Shown here: one piece after another, positions 9,300-19,277 of the stretch
Layout of the letters: each line of letters begins with the position of its first letter
Position numbering within the stretch: position 1 is the stretch's first letter
Source: Molanna angustata
Taxonomy: Eukaryota; Arthropoda; Insecta; Trichoptera; Molannidae
DNA length: 64,000 nucleotides
Assembly: GCA_963576475.1 (NCBI GenBank)
Contig: OY754982.1
Coordinates: 19,773,217-19,837,216 of the forward strand
Reading direction: 5' to 3'
The notes under the pieces: model-generated
Told to the model about the DNA's origin: nothing
Database searches by the model: none
Seen by the model: the letters and a program-made list of their open reading frames with translations, nothing else
Program-made: the position numbers and the translations under genes

Positions 9300-10525
9300 T
9301 TGCTCTATAAGTGGTATTTTGACAAAAAGGTATTTTTTTGTTAACAGATTACCTGTGAGTAATTTGTTTTTATTGAATATTCGCCACTGTGCTCCACACA
9401 GTTAGCAGAACTTGTGAAAAATAAAAAAATAAATATCAGGTTTAGTATTTTTAGGAAAAATTTCCTTATTATTCTTAAATTCCTTAAAAGGTCGTCAACA
9501 CTTTGTTAAAAATTCACCAACACAAAGAAGTAGCATTGTGTAAGATTTACGTATTGGTTGCATATTTATATACCCACACACAAGGTCGTCGGACGGCCGA
9601 CAAGGTCGCGTGTTAAGGTGGAGTTTGAGTCGAGCGACTGTCGCTTTCAGCCAATCGTCATAAAATAATTTAATGTTTGTTGATTGGTTCGTTGATGGAT
9701 TGATTCCTACGAGATATTTGGCCATACTTTATCAGCCAAAATAACGCGAAGTTCAAAAAAGTATTTTTTTTTCCATCAAATATATATTGATTTATAATGT
9801 TGCATATTTCGACACATTTGACTATTTTGTTGCCATTTCGAGCATTCTTAATGAAAATTTACATGCATATTTCATGTTGCATTATTATCCTGTCTCTACT
9901 TATTCCTGTTATTATTTCTGTGTTTTTTTTCTTTTTTGATAGCTTTTATTGATTTTTTTTTTAAACCTTCGTCGCAAGATATAATTCTAGTGAGGCAGGC
10001 ACTGAAGGGGAGAAATTTGCACGTAAACCAACGAAGCAAAAAGACACAAATTTGCGCTCTGCGTAACCGGAAGATCAAAACAATGTTCATTTTTGAAAAC
10101 ATTATTAATAAATTAAATAAATTAAGTACCCACTGCTTATCAGTATCTTCCTATGATAAATATAATTTTGTGTATTGTTTTAAAGATTCCGAGCATTGTT
10201 TGTGAAAATTTGTTTAATCAATTATAGTTAGGTAGCAGTTTAATTGAAATTATAATTCATTTTCCTCTAAATTTCCTTTTTTTCATTAAAACTTGCCTTT
10301 CTGCGTTTTAATGTCTTTCTGTGGATATAAGTATTAGTCGTAATTATTAATACTTTGCGACTTTTCAACACAAAATATAAAATATTTAAGTTAAAATAAA
10401 AGAAATGGTTATTTATGCTTTACTTTATCAGCCCTCACTAGGCGAAACGATCTCACTATATATTTCTTTTGTTTTTAATAAAAAATGAACATGTCCTTGT
10501 TAAACAAGTACATATACGTAATAAT
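9300..10525. other. spacer, no gene recognised
   Basis: AT-rich with a more GC-balanced island at about 9580-9660 (CGTCGGACGGCCGACAAGGTCG). That island contains a short palindrome, CGTCGG..CCGACAAGG. No coding homology and no clear repeat family were recognised. Confidence 0.45.
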
Positions 10526-10527
10526 AA

Positions 10528-10645
10528 TAATGAACTTCTTCCAATTAACCAGTGTTTCCAGCCCAGAGAAGCAATATTTGCGTGAGAAATGAATTTAAAT
10601 AAATTTCTCCTCTGCTGGTAATCGAACCCAGGACGCCCGCACAGA
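10528..10645 (-). mobile_element. tRNA-derived SINE-3, truncated
   Basis: Matches the fuller copy at 48012-48206: GTGTTTCCAG, then AGAAGCAATATTTGCGTGAG, then GGTAATCGAACCCAGGA (reverse of a tRNA B box, GGTTCGATTACC). The tRNA head is cut off near 10645, where SINE-2 starts. Confidence 0.75.
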
Positions 10646-10651
10646 AACCGA

Positions 10652-10797
10652 ACGGTTTTATACATCTTCCTACATTCCCTAAATTACACACAAACGCATG
10701 TACAGGTGAACGAAATCGGTCGAGGCAGAAGTCAAATTCGCGACTTCTGGATTACCATACCTGCGCGCTAACCGCTCTGCCATCGACCCATCTAAAA
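10652..10797 (-). mobile_element. tRNA(Thr)-like SINE-2
   Basis: The minus strand starts with GATGGGTCGATGGCAGAGCG and has GCGGTTAGCGCGC as the A-box region, then a decayed B-box. The body contains CGACCGATTTCGTTCACCTG and ends near ACATCTTCCTACATTCCC (plus-strand reading). Sequence changes and the attached body show it is a SINE, not a tRNA gene. Confidence 0.8.
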
Positions 10798-11160
10798 TAT
10801 ATCTTCGTATTTGACAATCCGATTCCTTGCGTTGGTTATCCCACATCGTGGGATGTGTCGTGATGTTATGAACTAATGAATGAACGGCTCCGTGCGTCAG
10901 ACGCACGCAAAGATCACGCGATAGTCGCGCAGTCGAAACCCCAAGTTTAGTTCCCAACAAATGGAACACTGCTGGGTAGGGCCCGTCTGGTGCCTTGTAC
11001 ACCGAGTGCTACTGTACTACGGCCAAGCAATGGAGTGCCGCTTATTGGGAACTTGACATGCGAACACGTACAACGACGATAAACAACTATTCAAACGTCA
11101 TCCCAGAACGATGTTCAAAAGATACCGTCTTCAGTACTAACTTTCGACCATCGTCGTTCA
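10798..11160. other. GC-balanced stretch, unclassified
   Basis: This interval has more CpG than its surroundings (for example CGTCAGACGCACGCAAAG and ATCACGCGATAGTCGCGCAG). The palindrome ATCCCACATCGTGGGAT lies near 10837. I recognise no gene or repeat family in it. It may be a decayed transposon or a single-copy regulatory region. Confidence 0.3.
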
Positions 11161-11404
11161 TCTGATAAGACATTATACCTGCGGGTCCTGGGTCCTGAGT
11201 TCAAATCCCGTCGAAGACACCTGTTTTTTATTGATTCAGTCAAAATCATGAATTTATAAGGAGTTATCTTGTTACTTAGCATTTTAAAAATTTCAAGAAA
11301 ATTCCACGTTGATCAAGCGTTGAAAAAGTACATACTATATAAGTTTCTGCTTCATATTTTATATAACTAATTTATGAAATGTTGGTACCTATACTGAGTT
11401 GTAA

Positions 11405-11533
11405 TTAATTTCTTCTCGGGCAACTAACAGGTAGTATGTCAAATGTCAATTTAACACGCACCCAATAACAAGTTGCTTCATTTTGGAGACTTACGATCCA
11501 AAGGTCCCGGGTTCGATTTCCTGTGGAGACATA
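11405..11533. mobile_element. SINE-1 chimera: tail and head in opposite directions
   Basis: Bases 11410-11490 are a minus-strand SINE-1 tail (TCGGGCAACTAACAGG..AACACGCACCCAATAACAAG). It is joined at about 11490 to a plus-strand head piece (GATCCAAAGGTCCCGGGTTC then GATTTCCTGTGGAGACAT). An intact copy would have head and tail in one orientation, so this copy is rearranged. Confidence 0.7.
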
Positions 11534-11534
11534 T

Positions 11535-12270
11535 TATTTAATTAATTGATTTACAACTATAATTTATTTATTTAGCATTACATTTATTGTATAAAAGTTG
11601 AGCCAAAATGCTTTCTTCAATTTAAATTAATGATTGTACAGTAATATAAAAAAAAATTGTATACTTTTTGTTTACACTGTATTAATTTTTGTATTTTTTT
11701 ACGTCTAAATAAAAGTTACTATTATTATTATTATTAACTGATTACATAGTTGAAAAATCCATAAGAAAATACAAGATAAAAGAAAATTTAAAAAGATAGA
11801 TAAAAAAACAAAGATATGCACATCATATACAGTCAACAAGTATGTTTCAATGTTTCAGGATGAGGAGGAGGGATCTTTGGTGAATATGGAGGGGATTGTT
11901 TGTTGGATTGTGTATTAGAGTTTAAGAACATCTTTATCTGTTTTTGATAATGTTTTTAAGTGTCATGAAAAATTTCTGTATGTTTGAAATGTGTATTATA
12001 ATCTCGCTGAATTCTAAACATGGATGAAAAGTAGGTATCTGTAATTAGTGTGGCATACTGGTATGTGGAATAAATTTTGTGAGCGGGTATGTCTATTCGG
12101 TATATGGAGTGATACAGTTTTGAGTATATCAGGGGAATCGATCAAGTTATTGCAATTATTTTATAGTAATGTTTGGTCAAAGTAAGTCTCCTGTCCTGCA
12201 ATCTATTCATGTTGAAAATTTGTGTTGAATAATTATTGTGTTCAGCATAAAGGCGTCTCTCTAAGTGTTA
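11535..12270. other. AT-rich spacer with an ATT-repeat tail
   Basis: At 11690-11740 an ACGTCTAAATAAAAGTTACT string is followed by an ATTATTATT repeat, resembling the 3' end of L2/CR1-type LINEs such as the one at 49960-50335. Nothing else was recognised. Confidence 0.4.
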
Positions 12271-12274
12271 ATTG

Positions 12275-12385
12275 TGTATTTAGTCTGGATCTCTGAGACG
12301 ATTAATGTGGCAACTTGTTATTGGGTGCGTGTTAAATTAACATTTGACAATAGTATCTGCTATAGTTAGTTGCTCGAGAAGTTAT
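12275..12385 (+). mobile_element. SINE-1 tail fragment
   Basis: Contains AGTCTGGATCTCTGAGACGA, GTGGCAACTTGTTATTGGGT and TAGTTGCTCGAGAAG as in the full copy at 29256-29465. The tRNA-like head is missing. Confidence 0.8.
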
Positions 12386-12390
12386 ATATA

Positions 12391-12441
12391 TTTAACTTTG
12401 TTTACACCACGTGTTTCTCACGTGGTGTAAACAAAGTTAAA
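12391..12441. repeat. perfect 23-bp hairpin with 5-nt loop
   Basis: TTTAACTTTGTTTACACCAC plus GTG (12391-12413) is followed by the loop TTTCT and by the exact reverse complement (12419-12441). The stem contains CACGTG on both sides of the loop. It directly follows the SINE-1 tail. It could be a foldback MITE remnant or an inverted duplication formed at a break. Confidence 0.95.
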
Positions 12442-12548
12442 AAAAATTAGTTAATTTTTGTTAAAATGTACCACAAAGTTAAAAATACGATATTTGATCT
12501 TCTTCTTCTTCTTCTTGTTCTAGTACTGGGTACTGTTTGTTCTCGGAT

Positions 12549-12960
12549 TCACTCCTGGGACGCGGATGTCCAGCTGTCCTTCCATCTCTTTGACGGTCGT
12601 CCAGGGGGTCTGCTGGTTGACGGTATCTCGTCTTCCGCTATTTTCACCACTCTCACTGAATCCGCTCTTTCGACGTGATCTCTCCAGTAACGTCTTCTGT
12701 TTCTACCCCATCGCACGACATCCTCGGCATTGCAGATCCTCCGAATTTCGGAGTTTCGTACTCTGTCACGGATGGTTAAACCTGCGATGGGGTGGAGAGT
12801 TTTCATCTCGGTGGTTCTCAAGAAACTCTTTGTTCTCGTGGTGTCGGCTCTGGTTTCGATGCCGTATGTCATTATTGGCCTTACGCAGGTCTTATATATC
12901 TTCATTTTGCTTTCTTTCAACATGTGTTGAAATTTGATAATAAGTTTATTTATCCCGATT
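12549..12960 (-). pseudogene. LINE reverse transcriptase C-terminus with GAA-tail
   Basis: The minus-strand frame reads KMKIYKTCVRPIMTYGIETR, then an arm with LHPIAGLTIRDRVRN, YWRDHVERADSVRVVKIAE and finally RPPGRPSKRWKDSW before the stop. It is the C-terminal end of an RTE/jockey-like LINE pol; the catalytic part is absent. A 3' end with (GAA)n follows, seen on the plus strand as CTTCTTCTTCTTCTTG near 12500. Tails of the same family occur at 17700-17835, 39262-39440 and 42290-42530. Confidence 0.85.
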
Positions 12961-13020
12961 AATTGTTGCTCAATTGTGTTCGTAGCCACGGGTAAAAAAT
13001 ACACGATTATTAATTCGCCA

Positions 13021-13236
13021 TCACGAAGTTGCAATGTTACGTGAACGCTTATTATGCATGGCGCTACCTATAGCCTTAGCTCTCTTCGCCTCGTACTCGG
13101 CTTTTTCGGCCATTCGGTCTAATTTATTGCCTCGCCGGTACATTTGCATAACGAACGGATATTCCTGCTTGGTCTCACACACAGTAGTGCACGGCTGAAG
13201 GGAACCGACTATCCACACGTGAAGGCGATGGATCAT
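13021..13236 (-). CDS. unidentified coding-like fragment
   Basis: A minus-strand frame of 71 codons with normal amino-acid make-up, including YPFVMQMYRRGNKLDRMAEK followed by an Ala/Lys/Arg-rich helix-like AEYEAKRAKAIGSAM. Base composition here (to about 13380) is clearly more GC-rich than the neighbourhood. A possible splice acceptor, TTCCCTTCAG, precedes part of it. I do not recognise the family; it could be an exon of an unknown gene, a retrocopy piece or part of a transposon. It abuts the LINE fragment at 12549-12960. Confidence 0.2.
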   Translation of the reverse strand: MIHRLHVWIVGSLQPCTTVCETKQEYPFVMQMYRRGNKLDRMAEKAEYEAKRAKAIGSAMHNKRSRNIATS

Positions 13237-13544
13237 TTCAAATTAATGGCTTTCGAATGATCTACAATCTACCTTTACAGATTTATAGATCTCGTGGTGC
13301 GGGCCGCAGGAACGATAGATCAAGAAGCACATAGCTTGCAGGCCGCTTCTAAACACCAAATACTAAAACTCAGTGCGACACAACACTTATAAAGCACATA
13401 ATTTAATAAAACCATTTAATTTTCAAATAAATCTATATCAATGAACATCTAAACTAAATGAATATTTCATTTTAAGTACATATTTGCTGTGAAACACCGT
13501 CTTTTAATAGTGCTTCCACTATTTTCTATTATTTTATTTAATAT

Positions 13545-13840
13545 TGTTTCTCGGGCAACTAACAGGTACCTACTATATCAAACATTAATATAACTTTTTT
13601 TATTTATTTATTTATGATACACTGTTTTCCTTATATCTAGTTACATACATAATATCACATACTTTTATATTTAAATTACATTATTTTCCCTTTATATACC
13701 AGGTATTATACTATTGTCATAAACTGCCTCACTAGGTAAAGAATCTGTTCTGAGACGTATATTATAGGTATATGTTTTCTAAATTTGAACCCGGGACCAT
13801 TAGATTAACAGTCAGATCATTATCATCGATTTCGTGTGTC
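13545..13840 (-). mobile_element. SINE-1 remnant, split
   Basis: The tail (CTCGGGCAACTAACAGGTAC) is at 13550-13580. A head-like part (GAACCCGGGACC..AACAGTCAGATCAT, reverse of the tRNA-like head) is at 13785-13835. The AT-rich stretch between is probably inserted or diverged. Confidence 0.5.
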
Positions 13841-13844
13841 CCGT

Positions 13845-13960
13845 AAGAGCTGGGTTATCAAAAAAATAGGTAAATTACAAACCTTTTTAGGAGACACATC
13901 AGCTCACCTGTCGCTGGTTACCGCACACTGTAGGGAAGTAACGTCATGGTATGAATACTA
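13845..13960 (-). repeat. dispersed repeat with GTCGCTGGTTACC core
   Basis: Contains GTCCCGTAAGAGCTGGGTTA and then CACCTGTCGCTGGTTACCGC, followed by an ACGTCATGGTATGAATAC end. The same pieces occur at 3998-4200 and 5590-5670. The GTATG end resembles retroposon tails elsewhere in the window. Family unknown. Confidence 0.5.
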
Positions 13961-14311
13961 AAAGTATGAAAACCGTATAGGTAAATTCAAATTTAAAGAG
14001 TAGATAGATACATGTTTGCATACAAATCGTAAACATTGAAAGATCATAAAATGAGTCATGTGTGAATTTGGCCGTATGAAAATGAGTCACATGTGAGACT
14101 GACCGTATTTTTGTTATTTTACTTTATTAGTTAAAAAATGTATACATGTATGTAAATATAAATTTTATGCATAGCTTCTACAAACTTCGACTTCTGCTAC
14201 ATGATGTATGCAGTTCACACACAATACCTATTGGTTGATTTCAAAGAAATGTTTTAGTGTTATTATGTAGATCTCGTTAGTTTATATGTACCTATATCTT
14301 TTTTGGAATGA

Positions 14312-14725
14312 TTATTTTTAGCTTATATGTAATTCAGAATTGGTAAGTCGCAAATTCAGTGTTTTATTCTGACTTTGCTGATGTATTTGGATATCGGATT
14401 TACTTATTTTTTGCTTTTAATTCAGAATTGGTACAGTGCTTTATTCTGACTTTGCTGATGTATTTGGATATCGGATTTACTTATTTTTTTGCTTTTAATT
14501 AAGAATTGGTACAGTGCTTTATTCTGACTTTGCTGATGTATTTTGATTTCGGATTTGATTATTTTTAGCTTTTAATTCAGAATTGGTACAGTGCTTTATT
14601 CTGACTTTGCTGATGTATTTTGATTTCGGATTTGATTATTTTTAGCTTTTAATTCAGAATCGGCAAGTCGCAAATTCAGTGTTTTATTCTGACTGATGTA
14701 TTCGGATATCGGATTTTCTTATTTT
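14312..14725. repeat. tandem repeat, 5 units of 76-89 bp
   Basis: Units carry TTTTAATTCAGAATTGGTAC, TTTATTCTGACTTTGCTGAT and GATTTCGGATTTGATTA. Unit starts at about 14332, 14421, 14499, 14575 and 14652. The outer units (first and last) share an extra AAGTCGCAAATTCAGTG that the three inner units lack, so the inner units expanded from a shortened version. Confidence 0.9.
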
Positions 14726-14729
14726 TCCA

Positions 14730-15660
14730 ACATCAAGAATATTTTCGACTCTTTTTTTTATTTATTTTTACCTAAGTGATACCTACAGTTTGTTCGATTA
14801 TGTGTACATTGTCGATTGACAATTCTTGATAGAACTCGATTGTATAGGTATATTTTAAATAATAAATTGAAAAATACCTGATTTTTGTTTAAATAAAACT
14901 AACAGTATTATGCACCTGACATGTAAATTTGGTATATAACTATTAGTCTTGTAGAAGATGTATTATTCTGACGATGTGCCTTGCACGAAACGCGTCGATA
15001 TCGATTAAATTTAATATAACGAAAAATAAGTATTATTTTATTTTATAATATATAATTAAAAGTAAATAATTTTAAAACTATAAATAAATAAATAAAACTA
15101 TCTTTTTCGTGTCTTTTTATTATTTTAGTATTTATTAATCTTGTCATTTTACTGTTTCCTACTGCTTTACAGTTTTCTTATAATCAGCTTTCTTTGGCAC
15201 TTTAAGTGCTGTGTCTGCAAGGTTTTAGAGTTCTTTCAGAGTTTTTCAAGGGGCCGCCGTTATTAGTATCCATAAGCAGAAAGTATGGTTGTAGGGTGAA
15301 GACCAGTAAAAACATTACATTTCATATACCTATTATCATAATAAAATTAACATGCACAGATAATAATAAAAAAAATCATGTTTTATACTACTTTTGAACT
15401 ATTTTCCTACTACACCATTTAACGAAAGAAACATAACTGTATGTAGGATTAATGTAGGTAGGTACTATTGAACCGAATTTACTTAAGGCTTCCTGATGCT
15501 TCTGCTAGTTGGATGAGGTTGCCTTATATGAATTGTTGCAACATAATAATATATTAATTAAATCATTTTGTACAGTCATATTTACATTACTTACGAGAGT
15601 TATTGTTAATGCTTTTGTTAATATTATTTATACCTACATTAACGATCTGTTTTTATTTGG
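14730..15660. other. intron or upstream region of LPGAT1
   Basis: AT-rich. A GATGTGCCTTGCACGAAACG string near 14974 has the look of a dispersed repeat end. I searched for the upstream LPGAT1 exon (the part with the HxxxxD block and the stretch before the GKTN residues) and did not find it. The interval ends in a pyrimidine-containing acceptor, TTTGGCTTTCAG. Confidence 0.5.
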
Positions 15661-15667
15661 CTTTCAG

Positions 15668-15804
15668 GGGAAGACCAATCGAGAAGCATCCATCCAAGAA
15701 CTGGCGAGACACCTTCGAGTGTCTTACACTCCGATCGATAGGAACTTCATCGTTCTCTTCCCCGAGGGTGGATTCCTCAGGAAGAGGAGGGAAACTAGTC
15801 AGAG
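15668..15804 (+). CDS. LPGAT1: acyltransferase LPGAT1-like, exon with FPEG block
   Basis: First of four consecutive exons of an acyl-CoA:lysophosphatidylglycerol acyltransferase 1-type enzyme, an endoplasmic reticulum membrane protein that re-acylates lysophospholipids. It codes 45 residues plus two bases of an Arg codon. The key motif is IVLFPEGGFLRKRRETSQ, at residues 28-45 of this part. FPEG is block III of the PlsC/LPLAT family, and the following GGFLRKRRETSQ is characteristic of the LPGAT1 branch. The exon starts in phase 0 after TTTCAG and ends CAG AG before GTTTGT; the Arg codon is completed by the A that opens the next exon. The catalytic HxxxxD block must lie in upstream exons not seen in this window. 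Identification is by family knowledge of the motif and of the downstream order. Confidence 0.92.
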
Positions 15805-16084
15805 GTTTGTTTTTAATCGCTCATTTTACCTGATTTCACCTTCAACTCTTCACAACTGTAAAAACCCACAAAGCTCTGTTGAATAAGACCATTGTTAGGA
15901 AATATAACAAAAATAATGATGAAAACATCAAAAATATTAATAATATTATCGTTTACCTACGTTAGAAATTCTGTGAGATAAAAATTAAAAAAATATGCTG
16001 ATTTTTTTATCTAATGTCAACTGGAACAAATCGCAGAAATCACTTACTTATAATTTTTATTTACTTATTTAAAATAATAATCTG

Positions 16085-16145
16085 TATACATGTGCACAAT
16101 GGCAGGCTTGTTGCCAAATTGCAATATCTTTTAACCAACCATGTT
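16085..16145 (-). mobile_element. SINE-3 tail fragment in LPGAT1 intron
   Basis: GGCAGGCTTGTTGCC, then AATTGCAATATCTTTTAACC, resemble the GGCGAGTTTGTTGCCATATG..CAATATCTTCCAAC part of the SINE-3 copy at 48012-48206. Only the tail is left. Confidence 0.5.
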
Positions 16146-16269
16146 CGTTTGGTGAAGCTTGTTTTTATGATACGTACCAATTTATATGAATAAAATATGT
16201 AATGAAACATATAAAACAAAAACAATAAAAAATGGAGAGGACAGAAGAGGGGGGGGGGACAAGAATAGG

Positions 16270-16540
16270 ATAAGAAAACAAATTTAAATGGGATGTGATT
16301 CCAAAGACGAGCTGCTTGTACGGAGAAAGACGTGGTGAAAAAGGAAGAATTGTGTACTGGAATATTGAGCGTTATTTCAGTATTTGAACGAAGAGGCAAC
16401 CCGTGTTCTGAGAGGAAGTGAAATTGATTTCGTAGATAAACTGGAGCATTAGAGTTGTTTAAGACCTTGTGCTTAAAAATAAGTTGGTGTTTTAGACACA
16501 GAAAGAACTCATGGTGATTGTTTAGTAAATTCCAACCAAG
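16270..16540 (-). pseudogene. L2/CR1-like LINE RT C-terminus in LPGAT1 intron
   Basis: On the minus strand, in one frame from about 16540, the sequence gives WNLLNNHHEFFLCLKHQL, then HKVLNNSNAPVYLRNQF and GLPLRSNTEITLNIP, then FSVQAARLWNHIPF. This is the usual C-terminal end of L2/CR1-type non-LTR pol (K..L....P.YL...F...S..LRS......P......SFSV.A..LWN.LP). The frame then decays into T-rich sequence. Confidence 0.75.
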
Positions 16541-16949
16541 AAAAAGTGGACACGGCTATATAAATGGCGCTCACTTATACTCGTTTTTGTAATAAGAAAA
16601 TTTTTACTCGTTTTTGGATAAAAAAAAGTATTGTATTAGTTTGTGAAATCCAACTGAGATGTTTTTTTATTAATGAATGCAATTTGATAAAAAAATACCG
16701 ATTTATAAAACAGAATTCCGTTTATAAAAAAAATAATAAAGATTTTTTCAAACTGAATTCTCGTTTTTGGACAAAACTTTTTTCTGTGTCTCTGACTTCT
16801 TCCGAGTACATTTAGAGTATTCCGCCGAGCACAGTCAGACCGAAAAGATGATTCGAAGCTCAACGAAGAACCAAAGGTGACGTCGACAGTTGACAACTTC
16901 ATTTGATCGATTTAAGATTTGTCAATGATTTATCGTTGGAATTTTTCAG

Positions 16950-17098
16950 ATATGCCGCTAAGAACAATCTACCGCATTTGAACAATGTCTCGCTGCCCCG
17001 TGTAGGAGCCTTGAAGGTTATCATCGACGAAGTGGGACCCTACTCCACAATTGCTTCGGACAATTCAAATAATCACAATAATTCACAAAATAATATTA
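16950..17098 (+). CDS. LPGAT1: LPGAT1-like, exon 2 of the visible part
   Basis: Opens after ATTTTTCAG with the A that completes the split Arg codon, then YAAKNNLPHLNNVSLPRVGA and a stretch leading to IIDEVGPYST. The order 'KNNLP.L.NV.LPR.GA' is the conserved continuation after the FPEG exon in LPGAT1 proteins and supports the splice. The exon ends in an Asn/Ser-rich tract (SDNSNNHNNSQNN) and in phase 1, with a GTAAGT donor. The low-complexity tract sits where the vertebrate protein also has a variable linker. Intron 15805-16949 before it is 1145 bp; intron 17099-19098 after it is 2000 bp and holds several LINE fragments. Confidence 0.92.
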
Positions 17099-17186
17099 GT
17101 AAGTACCTATCTATAAATATTTTTTCAAAGATTGCGTCTATTTATTTAGTTATGTTTATATTTCATTCTGAAAGACAATTTCTGTC

Positions 17187-17470
17187 CATCATAAAACAAC
17201 GAAAAATATCTTATTTGGGGCATCCGAGGAACGAGGTACGGTGTGCTGCAATTGATCCTCAGAGGCAAAAAGAATAGCATAGGTCGTAAACAAATATCTT
17301 GGCTGAGGAACATCCGTAAATGGATCGGTATTGGGACGGTCGAGCAAGTCTTAGAGCTGGCGAGATACAGGGAGATGTTGAATTAAGTAATGGGCGATAT
17401 TGGGAGAACCTGATATGGCAAGAAGATATTTCATTCAATAAAATACCGCCAAGCAGCCATCGGGATATGA
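17187..17470 (+). pseudogene. RTE-type LINE C-terminal fragment in LPGAT1 intron
   Basis: Across frameshifts the plus strand gives KQRKISYLGH, then RYGVLQLILRGK, SIGRKQISWLRNIRKW and TVEQVLELARYREM. This order (KRKL.YLGHV.R...Y.LLQLI..GK..GRR..SWL.NLR.W) is the end of an insect RTE/BovB-like pol. It is frameshifted and inactive, and sense to LPGAT1. Confidence 0.75.
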
Positions 17471-17549
17471 AGATGATTTTGATTCACTAACTGACTATGT
17501 AGAGAGAACCGGATGCCATACACCTCAATCCTTACAAAGATTCATGCAT

Positions 17550-17670
17550 CGCCTCATACACTTTCATCGATTATTATTCAAACTTCATAAAATATGTTTC
17601 AGCCTTTCAAAATATCATTCACATGGTCATGCAATCTCTTTCCCTAGAGCGACCCCCGCTATTCACTCTT
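17550..17670 (-). pseudogene. RTE LINE fragment, antisense in LPGAT1 intron
   Basis: The plus-strand string TTTCAAAATATCATTCACAT then GGTCATGCAATCTCTTTCCC matches 7430-7480 (reverse of GRPRKGWHDHVNDILK). It is a short remnant of the same RTE subfamily as 7289-7535. Confidence 0.6.
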
Positions 17671-17699
17671 TGAATGCGTCAAAACTACCTCAATGGCTG

Positions 17700-17835
17700 T
17701 TTTCTTCTTCTTCTTCTTCTTCTTCATTTAGTAGACCTGGTTGTTCTGTTCTTCAGAAACTATGCCTCCTGGGATGACGAAGTCCATCTATCCTTCCATC
17801 TCTTGGGTGGTCTACCGGGTAGGCGGCTGTTTTGC
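17700..17835 (-). pseudogene. LINE 3' end with GAA-tail, antisense in intron
   Basis: The minus strand reads NSRLPGRPPKRWKDRWTSSS before a stop, then a 3' end rich in (GAA)n (plus strand TTCTTCTTCTTCTTCTTC at 17703). It is the same family as 12549-12960. Confidence 0.75.
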
Positions 17836-18828
17836 TATTTCATAATATTAATGGGAAGTTTAGACAAATATTTAATCTGTTCAGATATTAAATATTGCAA
17901 GTTTAATACAAAACATTCTAGTTTTTACAAATATTTCAAATATGACAATATTTTTTTGTGTTTCTAAATAACGATTTTGCATTTAGCAATATCGGTCTGA
18001 TGATTACATATCATTGATAGGTATGTGTTTCAATGTGTTTATTTTTTAAATTGCGTTACTTGGGTACTGTTGAATATCAACAAATCATTATTTTGTCTTT
18101 TTCCTTCGTTGAATATTTTTATTATATAGGTTATTTTTCCATTCAATAATTAATTTTTAGCTCTTTTGTTTCTTGAAAAAACTATGAGTTATTATCATAT
18201 ATAAAAAATTACATATGAGTTATCATGTATAAAAATATTTAATTTCCTCCCTATTTAAAGTAGGTATGTATGTTTAAAAATACCTATCTTTCAAAATACT
18301 TTCTGCGATAGATTCTAAGTATGTGACACTTGACGAAACTATGTGTTTTTTAACAAAAAGATATATTTAATCTAGAATATATTTCAAAATTGTTTAAATC
18401 AATAGTAAAATAGTTATTGCATTGTAAAAATAAATATTAAAAAATATATGATATTAACATTGTATACAATGTACATTTTTCATCTTTTTTTAGTATATTT
18501 ATAGCAAAGCTCCTGGCGTTATGCAATTTTTATATCACGTATGTAGCGTAAAATCAGGAGAGCCTTTGAATTCCTTAAAAATATAAATTATTAAAACAGT
18601 TTTTGTCAGTACAAATGTTGTCTTTCTTTTATCTAATTTAAATTTATGAATATATTTATACTCAGTTTGATCGCGATACTTCAAGCAATGAGTTTTATAA
18701 GAATATTGTTTTTTTCTGAAATTCAATGTACATATGAGCAGTCTGCTGTCTTTTATTGTTAAATTTGTATATTTTTTATTAGTATTTATTATTATCATTG
18801 CAATTAAGAACAGAGCAAGGCTGTTGTA

Positions 18829-18990
18829 TTTTATTACTTGCTCTGGAAATGGGAGAAGAGTGAGAACCCAAATTGTGAATGTGGAGCCGAGAAGACAGTA
18901 AAGCATGTGGTGCAGGACTGCCATCTGCCGGAGTTTGTGGACTGGCTGACAAAGCTGGAACCAAGGCTGTAAATTTTGGACGCTGCTCAT
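18829..18990 (+). pseudogene. LINE C-terminal zinc-knuckle fragment in intron
   Basis: In one plus frame from 18844: KWEKSENPNCECGAEKTVKH, then VVQDCHLPEF and WLTKLEPRL before a stop at 18970. The C-x-C..H..C spacing is the cysteine-histidine motif found near the C-terminus of jockey/R1/I-type LINE pol proteins. It is short and isolated, so it is a truncated copy. Confidence 0.7.
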
Positions 18991-19098
18991 GTGGGTGAAG
19001 AGGATGCCTGCACCGAGGCCAAGCCAAAATCAAATCAATCGTTGTAAATAAATTGTGAATATTGTGATAATGATTAATTTATTTTCTTGTTATTCCAG

Positions 19099-19277
19099 GC
19101 AACAACAAATCTTCATGTAGCAACTCTAAGGAAATTTCAAAAGAAAAATTGCTGTACGTTTTGGATATAACTGTGGCATATGAGAATGCCCAACCATTGG
19201 ACCTTACAAATATTGTGACTGGTAGTCGGGCACCCTGTACTACCTACTTACATTATCGCCTTTATCCTAGCACTGAG
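19099..19277 (+). CDS. LPGAT1: LPGAT1-like, exon 3 of the visible part
   Basis: Opens after TATTCCAG with GC, which joins the A of the previous exon to give Ser, then runs NNKSSCSNSKEISKEK and on to LLYVLDITVAYENAQPLDLT. The segment 'DITVAY..A.PLDL..I..G.R.P....HYR..P' is the conserved core after the variable linker in LPGAT1 proteins. The exon ends YRLYPSTE in phase 0 before GTAACA. The donor is slightly weaker than the others but the frame of the next exon fits. Confidence 0.92.

Noticed and set aside
9580..9660. GC-rich island as promoter
   Set aside because: Only a short palindromic stretch, with no core promoter motifs, no donor and no downstream frame.
12566..12937. Plus-strand frames as genes
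   Set aside because: They are antisense shadows of the LINE RT C-terminus on the minus strand.
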